Notes under the pieces: model-generated
What the model saw: the letters and a program-made list of their open reading frames with translations, nothing else
Told to the model about the DNA's origin: nothing
Databases searched by the model: none
Assembly (NCBI GenBank): GCA_015847255.1
Contig: JADLZK010004576.1
Location: 1-64,000 of the forward strand
Reading direction: 5' to 3'
Length of the DNA: 64,000 nucleotides
Origin: Hyparrhenia diplandra
Taxonomy: Eukaryota; Streptophyta; Magnoliopsida; Poales; Poaceae
Translations under genes and position numbers: made by a program
Shown: in pieces, positions 10,501 through 23,097 of the stretch
Layout: the number at the start of each line of letters is the position of its first letter
Position numbering within the stretch: the first letter of the stretch is position 1

Positions 10501-11207
10501 TCATGATAGAATCAGCCTAAGAAAAGAGTGGAACGTTTTTTCAAATTTGAATTTGAATGTGTAACGAGCAAACGAATTGAAATGAAACATTTTGTTTGCT
10601 TTTGCAGCGATCGAGACGACACTGTGGTCCATTGAGTGGGGCATCGCGGAGCTGGTTAACCACCCGGCCATCCAGTCCAAGCTCCGGGAGGAGATGGAGT
10701 CGGTGCTGGGCGCCGGCGTGCCTGTGACGGAGCCGGACCTCGAGCGCCTCCCCTACCTCCAGGCCATCGTCAAGGAGACGCTCCGCCTGCGCATGGCCAT
10801 CCCGCTGCTTGTGCCACACATGAACCTCGAAGAAGGCAAAGCTCGCCGGCTTCGACATCCCCGCCGAGTCCAAGATCCTCGTCAACGCCTGGTTCCTCGC
10901 CAACGACCCCAAGAGGTGGGTGCGGCCCGACGAGTTCCGGCCCGAGCGCTTCCTGGAGGAGGAGAAGTCCGTCGAGGCCCACGGCAACGACTTCCGCTTC
11001 GTGCCCTTCGGTGTTGGTCGCCGGAGCTGCCCCGGGATCATCCTCGCGCTGCCTATCATCGGCATCACCCTGGGCAGGCTGGTGCAGAACTTCCAGCTGC
11101 TGCCGCCGCCGGGGCTGGACAAGGTCGACACCACGGAGAAGCCCGGCCAGTTCAGCAACCAGATCGCCAAGCACGCCACCATCGTCTGCAAGCCCCTCGA
11201 GGCCTAG
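7585..11207 (+). CDS. C4H: trans-Cinnamate 4-hydroxylase (CYP73A), 3 exons, with frameshifts
   Basis: This is an ER-anchored cytochrome P450 that hydroxylates trans-cinnamate to p-coumarate, using electrons from P450 reductase; it is the second step of phenylpropanoid and lignin synthesis. Exons are 7585-8367, 9647-9768 and 10608-11207 (TAG stop), with GT/AG introns of 1,279 and 839 bp. The protein has an N-terminal hydrophobic anchor, a proline-rich hinge (LPPGPP), the I-helix motif AAIETT, the ExxR motif (ETLR), PERF, and the haem-binding [10 protein letters not shown]. The reading frame breaks twice. Near 7695-7705 two bases appear to be missing from G and C runs just after the hinge. Near 10836-10841 one base, probably an A, is extra just after VPHMNLE. 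Allowing for these, the coding length is exactly 502 codons (501 residues), the usual grass C4H size. No other stop is seen. Either these are consensus errors in a live gene or it is a very young pseudogene. The family call is secure; class I is likely. Confidence 0.95.
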
Positions 11208-11661
11208 AGATCGATCGATGCGTGTTCAATGGACGCGCCCCCGCTGATCCAGCACTATGTATTTTGTCTTTTTTTTTTTTTTCTTTTTCTTTTTTTTTTT
11301 TTTTTTGGTACTAAGAGGAGACGCGTTTGTTGTTTGTGTTGGAGTCTGGAGTGAAGATGGGGGTACATGTAGCTGAGATTCACATGGTTATTTTCTCAAA
11401 AACTTATCATAAATTTATATGTGGTAAATTTAAATTTAGGCAGAGGCGTTTTGGTTTCACGTTTTCAGCATGTCATCGGTTCATGGCATAAATGGGTTAC
11501 ATTCCTTTATATAATTTGGATGAACCGAGTGATAGCAATCACAGTGTGAACAAATCAGCCCAGTACAACTCCATTACCTCTCCCCTCCCCCTCACTTCCC
11601 TGCGGTATCTCTTCTTGTCGAGTCCCAAAATCAACGTCGCTGCCCCGTCATCCCTCCCTCA
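11208..11661 (+). other. C4H 3' flank with long T tracts
   Basis: This is the probable 3' UTR and downstream flank. It has an interrupted T tract at about 11269-11306, which is a place where length may be unreliable. No other gene is seen. Confidence 0.5.
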
Positions 11662-11669
11662 CACCTAGG

Positions 11670-12623
11670 CCATGTTTTAACCACTAAGGCGACTAATTGA
11701 TCAAGGTCAATTAGTTGGTCCTGATCGATCTAGTCACTGACCTTCAGAGGAGGCAGAGTGTTGGCTCATCTTGATGCATGAGGCCTCATGCCGCTCCTCT
11801 AGGCGTCGAGGAAGGACCTCATAGTGGCAAAGCTACTTGGGTTCCGGTAGGGGAGGAGACAGGTCGTATTGCTCACTAATCAGACGACTAATCATTCAAG
11901 GTCGATTAGTTGGTACTGATCGATCTAGTCACTAACCTTCAGAGGAGGCGCAGACTGTTGGCTCATTTGATGCTTGAGGCCTCCTGCCGCTCCTCTAGGC
12001 GTCGAGGAAGGACCTCAGAGTGACAGAGCTACTAGGGTTCCGGCGGGGGGAGGAGACAGGTGCGGGCAGAGGTGAAGGCGTGAACGGAGTTGCGGACGCC
12101 AACGAGAGGCATGGAGGAGCTGCGGACACCGGCGACAGGCGCGGAGGAGTTGCCGACGCGGGCAAGATGCGAGAGCTGCGGACGGATATGTGGACGCCGG
12201 CGAGGGAGAGCAGCCATAGGAGACACGAGCGTACAGAGGAAGTGTCATGGGCTGCGAGGGAGAGAAGTGGAGGTACCTGCATCTGCGAGGGAAAGTGAGA
12301 AAGGAAAATGTGATGAGTGGGAGCTAGAAAATGAAATGTGTTAAGTGGGAGCTAGAAAATGTGTGGTGGCTGTAGCTCCGGGAACTAGCCACTCACACGG
12401 TCAATCCTCTTGTTCTTACCCTAATGGGCCATCTAAAGATGTGCCGAAATTTCCTACAGATTGCATATCCTTGTACTCGCCCAACTAGTCGTCCGGACAG
12501 GCTTATCAGACGATAAGGTTTCCTACTGAACTAAACTGATTTATGCCCTTATATAGCCCGTAGTTACGACGATGATGACTAATCACAATTAGTCGTGATT
12601 AGTCATCCCATCTGAAAACATGG
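11670..12623. mobile_element. hAT-like non-autonomous element, 8-bp duplication
   Basis: CACCTAGG occurs at 11662-11669 and 12624-12631. The element starts CCATGTTTT and ends AAAACATGG; further inside, the inverted similarity is imperfect around GACTAATTG/GACTAATCAC motifs. An 8-bp duplication is typical of hAT transposons. The 954-bp interior has two tandem ~195-bp units (from about 11691 and 11886) and a GC-rich part whose ORFs show no transposase, so it depends on an enzyme from elsewhere. Confidence 0.75.
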
Positions 12624-14712
12624 CACCTAGGGATAAAACTGAATCCTCCTCACACCTAGGGATGAAATTGGATTGATACATACGTATATGGGTGATCCTG
12701 CATTTCATATTTTTACCTGGATCTGAGAACTAGAGACACCAGATATCGATCTATCCCATATACGTACTAGAAATCCGATTTGAGTATTTAGATCCGATAT
12801 GAATATAAATGTTCATATTCAAATATGGCTTTGACGCTGAAAGGTCCCTTGTGGTTTTTGGTAATTAAGTGACAACATTAGGTGAACTAATTATGTGTGA
12901 TTTAGATAATACACAGGAGATTAGTTCACATGTGAAGACGTAATGAAGGAGCTTTCTTGCACACGAGACATGGCATGGAGTCATGTGACTAAGGTGGTGA
13001 AGATCAAGACAAGGCTTGGCTTGATGGACCAGTTGCAAGTGTGAAGGGCAAGTCGAGGCTTTGAGTGACGGACCGCGAGGCGGTGAAACTTGAGCAAGAA
13101 TTGGCGCCGATGGACCGACTTAACGGTGAAGAGCAAGTGAGGTCAAGATAGATGGACCAAGAGGGTCATGTGATGATATGAAATGGATCATATCATTCTT
13201 GATCATGTTGGTGCATGTGTTGCATCGGCACTTGGAGATGGAGCGGAATGGAAATGTGCAAGGCAAAGGTATAACTTATAGGGCATTTCATTTCACCGGT
13301 CATTGGTGCTTAGAGAAGTTTATGACCGGGTTTAGGATAGATGGCCGTACTATCAAGAGGGGCAAACTTGTTTGCATATCCGTCATCTAGTGCCACTTGT
13401 GCGATCTAACTTTGCGATGTGTTAGGATCGAGTGGCGTGGTGAGATCAAGAGAAAATCCTTTGACAATTATTGTGAAAATGCTAACACACATGCACATGG
13501 TGATGTACACTTGGTGGTGTTGGCACATTTGCAAAGGAGAAGTTGTTTTGGTGTTTCTCGGACACTAGGACTGCTCTTGGAGTGGAATAATGCTTTGATC
13601 CGTTGTGCTTTGGATCAAGTAACCATGTGGGTTGTGTAGCCCTCTAAGTAAGATTTCCATAGAGTCTTAGATCATCGAAAATGGAGTCCGGATGAAAGAG
13701 TTATGGTCGTTTGATCGGGCGTTGGTCCTGCTGAAAAAGGAGCGCCAGACGCTGAGTGTAGGACGATGAGGTTTGCGCCTGGCGCATCCGACGGATGCGT
13801 AGGACGCGTCCGGCGGTTCCCTTGGTTTGCACCCTCTCTGGACTGCGTCCGAGGGTGCGTAGGACGCGTCCGGCGCATGCAAAAGTGACCGTTTTCCGCC
13901 TCTAACGGCTAGTTTCTCGGCTTGGGCTATTTATACACCACAATCTGACTTGTTTCGGGTGCTGAGCACACTCTAGCCTTGGAGTCTTGTGTTGTGGTAC
14001 TAGAGAGCCCTCCGACTCACTTGTGATCAATAGAGTTCATCCAAATCAAAGTTAGAGCGATTCTAGTGCAATTGCTTTGAGAGATTGCATCGTGTGGCAC
14101 TAGGTGATCGTGTTGCAAGCCGTGTGCTTATTTCTTCTTGAAGGTTGCCACCTCCTAGGCGGTTTGGTGGCATGAGACTCCGTTGAAGCACGCAAGGGAG
14201 ATTGTACGGTGCTCCGGAGGAGGATTTGTGAGAGGTTCGTGCTCGCCTCGCGGGGATCGCGAAGAGCAACACTACTAGAGCGTGTCATTGAGTTACCACT
14301 CTTGTGAGTGATCTCTTGGAGAGCCTTGTGGTGAGCCGCATAGGGGGCCAACTAGCGAAGGCACCGTCTAGTCCAAGAACCATCAAGGTGTTGGTCGACA
14401 CAATGAGGGAGTAGGGGAAAGTTGGCAAGCTTCCCGAGACCTCAGAAAAAATCACTCGTGTCATCTTGTGTCCACACTTCGCGGTGTTTTGCGTTCTCTT
14501 GATCACAAGTTTTGTTCTTACATTCATATATATATCTTGTGCTTGTGATTGAGTAGTAGCTCTTGTAATTAGTAGCTTGTGTAGCTCTCTAATTGCCTTC
14601 TTGCTTGTGTAGCTAGAAGTAGTGTTGTAGCATCTATCTTGCTTGTGTAGCTTGTTTAGTTGCTTTACTTAGTTTGTGGTTGCTAAGTAATTTGAGTCTT
14701 TGGGTTAGGCGT

Positions 14713-16468
14713 TGAAAGGTCCTAAATGGCTAGGAGGGGGGTGAATAGCCTAATAAAAATTTCTATAAAACACTAGACAAACTTGTTAGAACAACAAAAG
14801 GCGATAAACGCGTTTGCTCTAGTTCTACTTGTCAAGCAAGCCTCCTATTGACAATTCTAGTTGCTATGATCTCTAGTTCACTCAATTTGCTGAGTCGCTA
14901 CTTTACCAACTAGGTGAACATGCTAGATTACACTAAGCAAGACCAAGCAACTAGCTAGACTACACAAGCATAATATATATCAAAGTAATGCAAGTGTGTA
15001 GAGGTGATATACCACAATGTCGAGGCTAGTCAATCCAATCACCGAAGATGTTGTCACAATATGAATAATGAATCCAAATGCCAAGAGACAACAATCACAA
15101 TGGAGAGACACGAAGATTTAACCCGAAGTTCACTTGAGCACCCTCAAGCTACGTCTCCGTTGTGTCGACCTTCTCACGTGTGGGTCAAGGTGGAGCTCAC
15201 TCCAAGCCAAATGCCTTTAGGCTTCTTGAACCCAAAGCAAATGAGAGGTACTCACCGACACGAGCAATGTATTATCTTGCAATTCGTCGTCCCGACGAGG
15301 ATGCACGGTCCTCTCACAAATCACCGGAGGTGGCCAAGAACATTCACCTTCTCATGCCAACGCCTCCACCAATCACCAAGCCGGCTAGGAGTGGTGCTCT
15401 CCAAGAGCAACAAGAAAACCACCGGCTCACAACGATCCTCAAGTGCCACTAGATGCAAAGATCAAAGCAAAGTGCACTTGAATCAACTCAACTCACTAGA
15501 ATGTATGCTCTCAAGCAAAGGAGTGAGGAGGAGGATGAGTGCTCAGCTCTAGAGGTGTTAGGATTGATTTCAAAAGACCAAGAGACCTCCAAGAGCCGGC
15601 CAAAGGGGTATAAATACCCCACACCACCTAAATGTGTCCGATTGGGGTGCAATCCACGCACAATCAGCCTCGATCGAGGACGATCGACCGGACTCACCGG
15701 TGAGTCCGGCGGTGGGTCCGGGTCACAACCGACAAACCCCACCTAACCGAAGATCGGCCGACGCTGGGCCCGGGGCAAGGCCCGTTCGGGTGCTTCCCGG
15801 CCAGCACCGAAAAGCATCCGGCCGGTGCGTCCGGTCGGCCCTCGGCCGAAAGCTCCAAAACATGCTCTCGGAATTTCGACCGACCAAGACACCGGCAAGG
15901 CCCCGGCCGGTTCTTCCAACTTCCTCGGCCGTGAGTCCGGCCACCGACTAAGTCAGCGGGAATTTCACGTTTTCGCCGTCGCTCCTTCGCCCTTTGCTCC
16001 AAACCGACTTCCGTCACTTGATTCTTGTTGCCGACACGCCGAAGAACACCCCGACACCATGTGTTAGCATTTTGAAAACATTTTCCATCAAGTACGGAGT
16101 TAGCTCTCTAGGTTAGAATGCATGCAAATGATTTTGAACCTAGAGGCACATGAGGACCGATATGTACGATAGTTTTCCCCTCTTTATAGTACGGCTTATC
16201 GATCCTATAATCACTCACACCCTCTATGGTGTCTTGAGTGTAAAATCAAAATGGCCCTATGATATACCTTTGCCTTGAACCCATTTTGATCCTCGAAACA
16301 CGCCAAACCGCGCACTTGATCATCAATTGGATCACCTCGACCCATCCACCATGACCACCATGCACTTGTCCTTGGCTTGACCAATCTCCAACTAAAACAA
16401 ACACTTAGCATAGAGAGATTAGTCCAAAGGATGTCACTAATTAGCCAAAACCAATGTAGAGATCTTCA
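14713..16468 (-). repeat. 3' LTR of the nested Copia element
   Basis: On the + strand it starts TGAAAGGTCCTAAATGGC and ends GAGATCTTCA. It is 1,756 bp and matches 26665-28410 along its length, with the most divergence in the GC-rich part around 15640-15950. ORFs within it are non-coding LTR sequence. Confidence 0.93.
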
Positions 16469-16482
16469 ATCTCCCCCTTTTT
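16469..16482 (-). promoter_or_regulatory. Polypurine tract of the Copia element
   Basis: On the minus strand the sequence next to the 3' LTR reads AAAAAGGGGGAGAT. Its purine content and its position immediately before the LTR are those of the primer for plus-strand DNA synthesis. Confidence 0.85.
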
Positions 16483-17527
16483 GGTAATTGGTGGCAACCC
16501 GCATAAAGATTTTATGATTAAGGGTTTTTGAACCTATCATGGTTGTCCAAGCATTTTGCTTACAATTATAGGATTGGACAAACATAATAAGCTCGGTTTT
16601 GGTAGCATGAGCCCCTACATGTATGCCTAGAGTTTGGTATAGGCTTTGCATACATGTATGAATATTGAAATTAGGGAGTGAGCCATGTTACCAAAATGTT
16701 GCTTAAGATGAAAGAATGGACCTTTGAAGCGTGATACCAATCGAAGGCGCCTTTCTCCCCATACAAGCATCATGGATAACTAGATATTTCATCAAAAACT
16801 CAAAGTACCACGTGAGATCATATTATGAGCATAGGTACTTGAATTTAGAGCGGAAATCAAAATATCTAGATACCACCTAAGCATGCTAGTTGATCAATCA
16901 TCAATCAATTTACCACTAGCATACATCACACAAGCATGTATATATGGAATTTAAATACATGTGCAAGAGCAAGTCATATGTTAGTGCACAAACAAATGCA
17001 ACAAATGGCTTATGAGCTTGCTCCCTAATTGTGTGCTTTCAAAAAAAAATTTGATCCTCTTCTAATCTTTATGCACTAATCTCTCCCCTTTGTCAACAAT
17101 TGACATAAAAAGGATTGATCGGGTTCTTTTCATATTGGAAAGATTAGTTTTCAAATTTGGTCAAATTTGGATAGCTTGCCATACATGTAATTCGGTTTGA
17201 ACCAAAGATAAGCTTCTTCACACCTCAAGTGAGGGTTATCATGTCTATGTTGAACCACATATTTGACAATATATCCAAATTCAACACTTGAGATTTCAAG
17301 CCCACAAGCATGTCATATGTCATCACTAGATCAATCAAGCATATAAAGCAATAGTGATGGCATACATACATTGAAATTCATTGCTTTTCCATGAATGCAA
17401 CTTAAGGAACAAGTTGTATGTCTATATGTTCTAGCAAGTCCTTAGATATTATGATGACATGTCAAACAATTTCACCTTTGCTTTGGCTCGGTGGAGAGGC
17501 ATGTCACATATGTGGGGTGCATTCAAC
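16483..17527 (-). other. Copia 3' internal non-coding region
   Basis: About 1 kb lies between the end of RNase H and the polypurine tract. I see no coherent ORF. SIRE-type elements often have extra 3' sequence here, sometimes an env-like ORF, but none is supported in this copy. Confidence 0.6.
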
Positions 17528-19384
17528 TCATATTGAGAAGTCAAGAATGTTCAATTCATTTCTAAGCTTGCAAAATCTCTTCTCATCAAGTGGCTTGGTA
17601 AAGATATCGGCAAGTTGATCTTCGGTACCAATTGGATGGATGGCAATGTCACCTTGTTGTTGATGCTCTCTAATGAAATGATGTCTTATATCAATGTGCT
17701 TGGTTCTTGTATGTTGCACGGATTTTGAGTCATCTTGCAAGCACTCTCATTGTCACAATACAAGGGTACTTTGTTGAAGTCAAATCCATAATCCTTCAAT
17801 GTGGACTTCATCCAAAGTAGTTGACAACAACAACTCCCCCGCACTCACATATTCGGCTTCGGCGGTAGAGAGTGTCACACTTGTTTGCTTCTTTAAGGAC
17901 CATGAGACAAGAGATCTTCCAAGGAATTGACAAGTCCCACTAGTGCTTCTTTTATTGATCTTGCAACCACCATAGTCGGAGTCCAAATATCCAACAAGCT
18001 CAAAGCTAGACCCCTTAGGATACCATAAACCAACGTCTTGTGTATGCTTTTAAATACCTCAATATTCTCTTTTGCGGCCTTGTAATGACTCTCTCTTGGT
18101 GAGGATTGAAATCTTGCATACAAACATACACTAAACATGACATCCGGTCTTGATGCGGTCACATAGAGTAGACTACCAATCAATGACCGAAAAGAGCTTT
18201 TGATCAACCATGTTGCCTTTTGAGATCTTGATCCAAGGTGCCACTTGTATCCATTGGTGTGGTAATGCCTTTTGCATCTTGCATATCAAAGTTCTTGATC
18301 ATGTCTCTTATGTATTTCCCTTGGCTAATGAATGTACCATTCTTGAGTTGCTTGATTTGGAGTCCAAGAAAATAAGTGAGCTCTCCAAGCATAGACATTT
18401 CAAACTCTTGGGCCATCATTTTGGCAAACTCCGACAATATGCTTGATTTGTTGACCCAAATATGATATCATCCACATATATTTGCAAGATGAACAAATCC
18501 TTGTCAATCTTCTTGGTGAAGAGAGTAGTGTCGACCTTCCCCATTTTGAAGCCTTTCTTGAGTAAGAAGTCTCTCAACCTCTCATACCATGCTCTAGGTG
18601 CTTGCTTCAAGCCATACAAAGCCTTCTTCAACTTGTACACATGATTAGGCTTGTGATAATCCTCAAAACCGGGAGGTTGCTCAACATATACAAGCTCATT
18701 GATGAAGCCATTGAGAAATGCACTCTTCACATCCATTTGGTATAGCTTGATGTCATGGGCACATGCATAGGCTAATAGAATTCTAATTGCCTCTAATCTT
18801 GCCACGAGCATATGTTTCACCAAAGTCAAGACCCTCAACTTGAGTGTAGCCTTGTGCAACTAGTCTTGCTTTGTTTCTAACCACAATGCCATCTTGATCT
18901 TGCTTATTCTTGAACACCCACTTGGTTCTAATGACATTATAGTTGGTTGGTCTTTCTACCAACTCTCATACTTCATTTCTTTCAAAGTTATTTAGCACCT
19001 CTTGTATTGCCAATACCCATTCTTCATCTTTCATGGCATCATCAATCTTCTCCGGCTCTTCTTGTGACACAAATGCAAAGTGCTCACAAAATGCCATAAA
19101 GCCTTCCTCTTGTTTGTACTCTACTTGCAATGTCACCAACAATTTGATCAATTGGGTGATCTCTAGCAACACTTGTATTTTGAAATATTGGTAGTTGATT
19201 GCTTGAACTTGGTTGCTCACTTGATGTGTTTTGCACTTAAGAAGATGTGCTAGCTTGTTGATCTTGTACTTGAGAACCACTAGCTTGACCCATTGGAGAT
19301 GAGAGCACTTGATCTTTGTCATCATCAACATCAATCACTTGAGTTGGCTTGATGTGCCCAATGTCCATGTTCTTCATTGCATCT
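17528..19384 (-). pseudogene. Copia pol, reverse transcriptase and RNase H part
   Basis: Read on the minus strand: a linker (19334-18966), then reverse transcriptase (18859-18416) with DVKSAFLNG, VYVEQPPGFE, KKALYGLKQAPRAW and the catalytic YVDD, then a second frame (18437-18204) with YFLGLQIKQ, then RNase H (18207-17528) with GSLLYVTASRPDVMF, STSGTCQFLG, TLSTAEAEYVS and TKHIDIRHHFIRE. The order and motifs are typical Ty1/Copia. At least three frame changes break what should be one polyprotein, so it is not expected to make active enzyme. Confidence 0.88.
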
Positions 19385-19389
19385 CTTTG

Positions 19390-22300
19390 TAACACCGTGT
19401 GTTACTTACCGCTTAAGTCATGGATTGGGCAAAATTAAGTTTATTTTATGTTTTTGATCCTAAGTGTGTTGTTGGATGAGGGTTGGATAGTATAGGTTGG
19501 GAATCTGAAATTTGAATCAAATTCAAGTTTGAATTGAACTCAAAAAACCCTAATTTCCATTCTTTCTTTTTACCCCCTTTTCTTTTTATTCAAAATTTAT
19601 AAAGAATTTGGGTATGGTTATTAAAGCAAGTTTGTAGAGTTTTCAAAGTTTAGTTCAAAAATTTAGAGTAATTTTGAAAATACCAAAATTAGGGTTTTGT
19701 CCCCTTTTGATTTAAAAACCCTATTTCAAAATCTAAGCAAAATTTGCAAAAACTTTCAAAAGTTAGTTTGTAGATCTTGTTGAGATGAGCAAAAGTCATG
19801 TACAAAGTTTTTCAAGTTGTTACATGATTTTAAAAGTAATTTTGAATTCAAATTTCAAAATTTTGAACTGCATTTCAAAAAAGTGATATTTAGAGGCCGA
19901 ATTTGAAAATCTTCCAATTATGAAAATTGTAGATCTTGAAAAATTAGGCTAAGTCACTTTTTGGAGTTTTTCGAGTTCAGTTCAATTTTTGGGGGAGAAT
20001 TTGACAAAAATTCAGCAAGTTTGGGAAAAGTGCTGGCAGGCTCGGCATGGGCCAGGCCCTTGCCTAAGCACTGCCGCCGGCCGTCCGCGTGGCCGCCGCC
20101 TCACGCGCGCCGGGCCGCGTGGCTGGCCATCCGACACGCCGAGCAGCCTCCCGCCCCTCTTTCCCTTCCTCTTAGTTGCTCGCTCCTCTCTTTCTTCCTT
20201 CACGATGCCGACGACGACAACCTAGGGCACCGCCGCCGTCGCGATTTCGCCGCCACCACCCTTGCCCGGGCCAAATGAGCATGCATCCATGCTCGAGAAC
20301 CTCCTTGCGCCTATTATACCCACTCGCACCTTGTCTCTTGGTCGGAGTCGGCCGCGGCCCGCTTCTTTTTTCGGGCGCCGGCGAAAAACGTCGCTGTGAT
20401 CCGCCCGCCGCCAAACCGTCGCCACGGTGATGCCCCTCGCCCCTTTGATTCCCGCTTAAGCCTTCCACCTTGAAGCCGGATGCTCGCCGGCTTGATCGCT
20501 TTCCCCGGCCGAGCTCGACGCGGTGGAACGCCGATCTTGCCGGCGGCCCCGCCGCCATGTCCGGCCGCTGCCGCTGCAAGGGGGCCACGCCTTTGAAAGT
20601 TACGCCGAGGCAAAGCCGCAGCCACCCTTGAGCTTGGGCGAGTGCGCTGGTGCTTGTGCCGCCTTTTCCCATCACCGCCGATCATCATCCCGTCCGGAAC
20701 GACAAAGCCGAGCCACGCCGTCGTCGTTTCCCGCTCAAGCGCCGCCCTTGGACTTCGGGGCCAGAATAGGAAGAAGATGAGGGGGTTAGGTGAGAAACCT
20801 TGTGACTCATATAAATAGTGCTTTGTACCTTTTGTAATTACATTAAAGTTTGGGGGTCTTTTCGAAAGTCGCCAAGCCAAAGCTTGGCCAAAGCCGCCGA
20901 TGGCCTAGGCTCGTTATCGCTTTTATGGGCCACCACATCGCTTTTGTGGACCGGCCTGTTACTATTCCTCGGGGCGGCCTATCATTTGTTGGACCGGGCG
21001 GCGCTATAGCGTTTGGGCGATTAGGCCCGATGGCCCTTTTCTTTTTAAGAAATGTTTTGTTAATTTAGTTATGTTTGAATAGTGGCTGATTTTGTGATTT
21101 TCATATAAATTTAAATAGTGCTTCTAAAATTCTGAAAATTTTTGTATAGCCTTTTCATGATGTCTAGTATTTATGAAAAATTTGAAACTTAGATTTTGAG
21201 TAGTTCTTGCATGTTTTAAAATTACAAATTTTAATTGAAAAATGCATCTTCTATGATTTTTAGAAAATAAAATATTTATTCAAAAATCATGAAAATTTAT
21301 TTGGTGCTGTTTCATGATGTGACCTACTTGTAGAAAAAGGTTTGGAGTCATTTTGAGAAGTTTAATTTATTTGTTATTTTATGCTTTATTTGTTTTATTA
21401 GAAAAGGCAAGTAGTAAGTGTTTAATGACTTAGGTTTTGAGGTAATCTTGAGTTTGTTTTGTGAGTAATAAACATGTTATATTCAGATGGTCCTTGAGAA
21501 CTCCTTAGACAATGGTGGTGATATCTTGTAGAGTAGTTCAACAAGTTGGTTTTGTTGGGTTGCAACTTTATCGTGAAGGAAAGTTGTACTCAAGTGTTTA
21601 TCATTTCATGCATCCATCAAGCATCATATTTATATTTCATCATGCTAAAGCATGCATCATCATCTACGTGTAGAGTATGAGAGTGAGATGGTTCATGATG
21701 GTCGAGCTTCGAAGAAGATCCATCCACCGATGATATCGAGGTCAAGTATGACTTCGGGTGATCTCGTTAAGGAATCTAACTTTTCCCTCGCAACAGGCAA
21801 GCCCCCGGTTACATTAAACCCTTCCTTGATGTTTTAAAAGTTTTATATCACTTATGTCTATGCTATGTTGCATTAAGTAATTAGGAGTTGAGTGATAACC
21901 TAATTCTTGCATTTCCATCCTTGTTTATTTCAATACCATCCTTGATAACCTGTTTCATTCGAAAATGCTTAGTGATGTTTAGCCCGCTTAATTAGTTAAG
22001 CTTTTTTTCATCAAAATGTTTTATTTGAGAAGATGGTACTGTTTTCGAAAAGAAAGAGATGTAGTGATGAATTTGAGATCGGACGGGGACGTAGGTTGAA
22101 AGCCGGCGGGATACCTAGCGTGCTTGTCCCGTGTTGGTCGCTTAAGGACCGCCCGCTGTTTGGCCCGAGTGAAATCGGGACTTTTGAACGCAAGTTGCGC
22201 CCGAGGCCGTTTTTGGGTCAATGGCACGTCGATCGGCGGCTCACACCCTGTGTCGACGAAACTAATCGCCACATGCCCCTAGAAGATCGATCGGGGGGTG

Positions 22301-23092
22301 TGCCAAATCGGGGAACGGACAACCGCCAAGACCGGGAGTGGAGATGGCGGGAGTAGCATGTACCCACCCTACCGGGTCAAACTGGTCATTAGGGACGGGT
22401 AGGGAGGTGGAGTACTATGCTCGGGTGGCGATGGACCCAAATCCGTTTTTGGACGAATCGAGTGAGGGTTGATATATGCAAGCTTAAGTGCTACATATGT
22501 CGTGTGGTTAGGGATCCCCGGTATTTGGGTATAATCGGTTCATGAATCACCGATTTGCTTTCTCGGAGAAGGAGACCCGATTCACGACCTTCATCGTAGT
22601 AAATGATGGATTATGTTTTTAAGAAAAGAGAGAGTTGGAATAAGAGAATATGATTGTTCTAGAATAGGATAATCTAGAGTATATGAGTTACTAATCCGAA
22701 AAAAAAAAAAAATATTGAAAGTAAGGATTCACTTATAGTAAGCTTTTTCGCAAAGAGTCTTTGATTCTTGCTACTGACCTTACCTTGACTCCTAAGACCA
22801 GCATTCCCGAGTCTCCTCTGTTTTTTCTTTAGTCGGGTAAGTCTTGTTGAGTACTCCCGTACTTTCGGGGTTCTTTGACCCTTGTTGCGGGGTGTTGACC
22901 CGTCTTTGTTAGCCAAGGTTATGTCGGTGGGCTCGACATGATCCGGTTGTCTTCTAGTCTACTCGGCTTCCGCAAATTAATTAAGTTAAGTTCTCTTAAA
23001 TGTAACTTACTCACATTTTATAAAATTAATGTAATATTCTTCCGCACTCGATTTATATTTTTGTAACAAATGTTGTAATATTGTAGCTACTC
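19390..23092. mobile_element. 3.7-kb insertion within Copia pol, possible solo LTR
   Basis: CTTTG at 19385-19389 recurs at 23093-23097, and the pol reading frame on either side joins when the insert plus one copy is removed. The insert has an AT-rich left part beginning TAACACCGTGTG, a GC-rich block at about 20040-20790, a TATA-like CATATAAATAG near 20808, and an AT-rich right part. A 5-bp duplication with one promoter-like site and no coding domains suggests a solo LTR, perhaps of a Ty3 element, but the ends lack a clear TG...CA. ORFs in the GC-rich block show no known domain. Confidence 0.7.
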
Positions 23093-23097
23093 CTTTG

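Noticed and set aside
20172..20880. Two ORFs (167 and 188 residues) in the 3.7-kb insertion
   Set aside because: Overlapping frames in a GC-rich block upstream of a TATA-like site; no domain seen, so probably LTR sequence.
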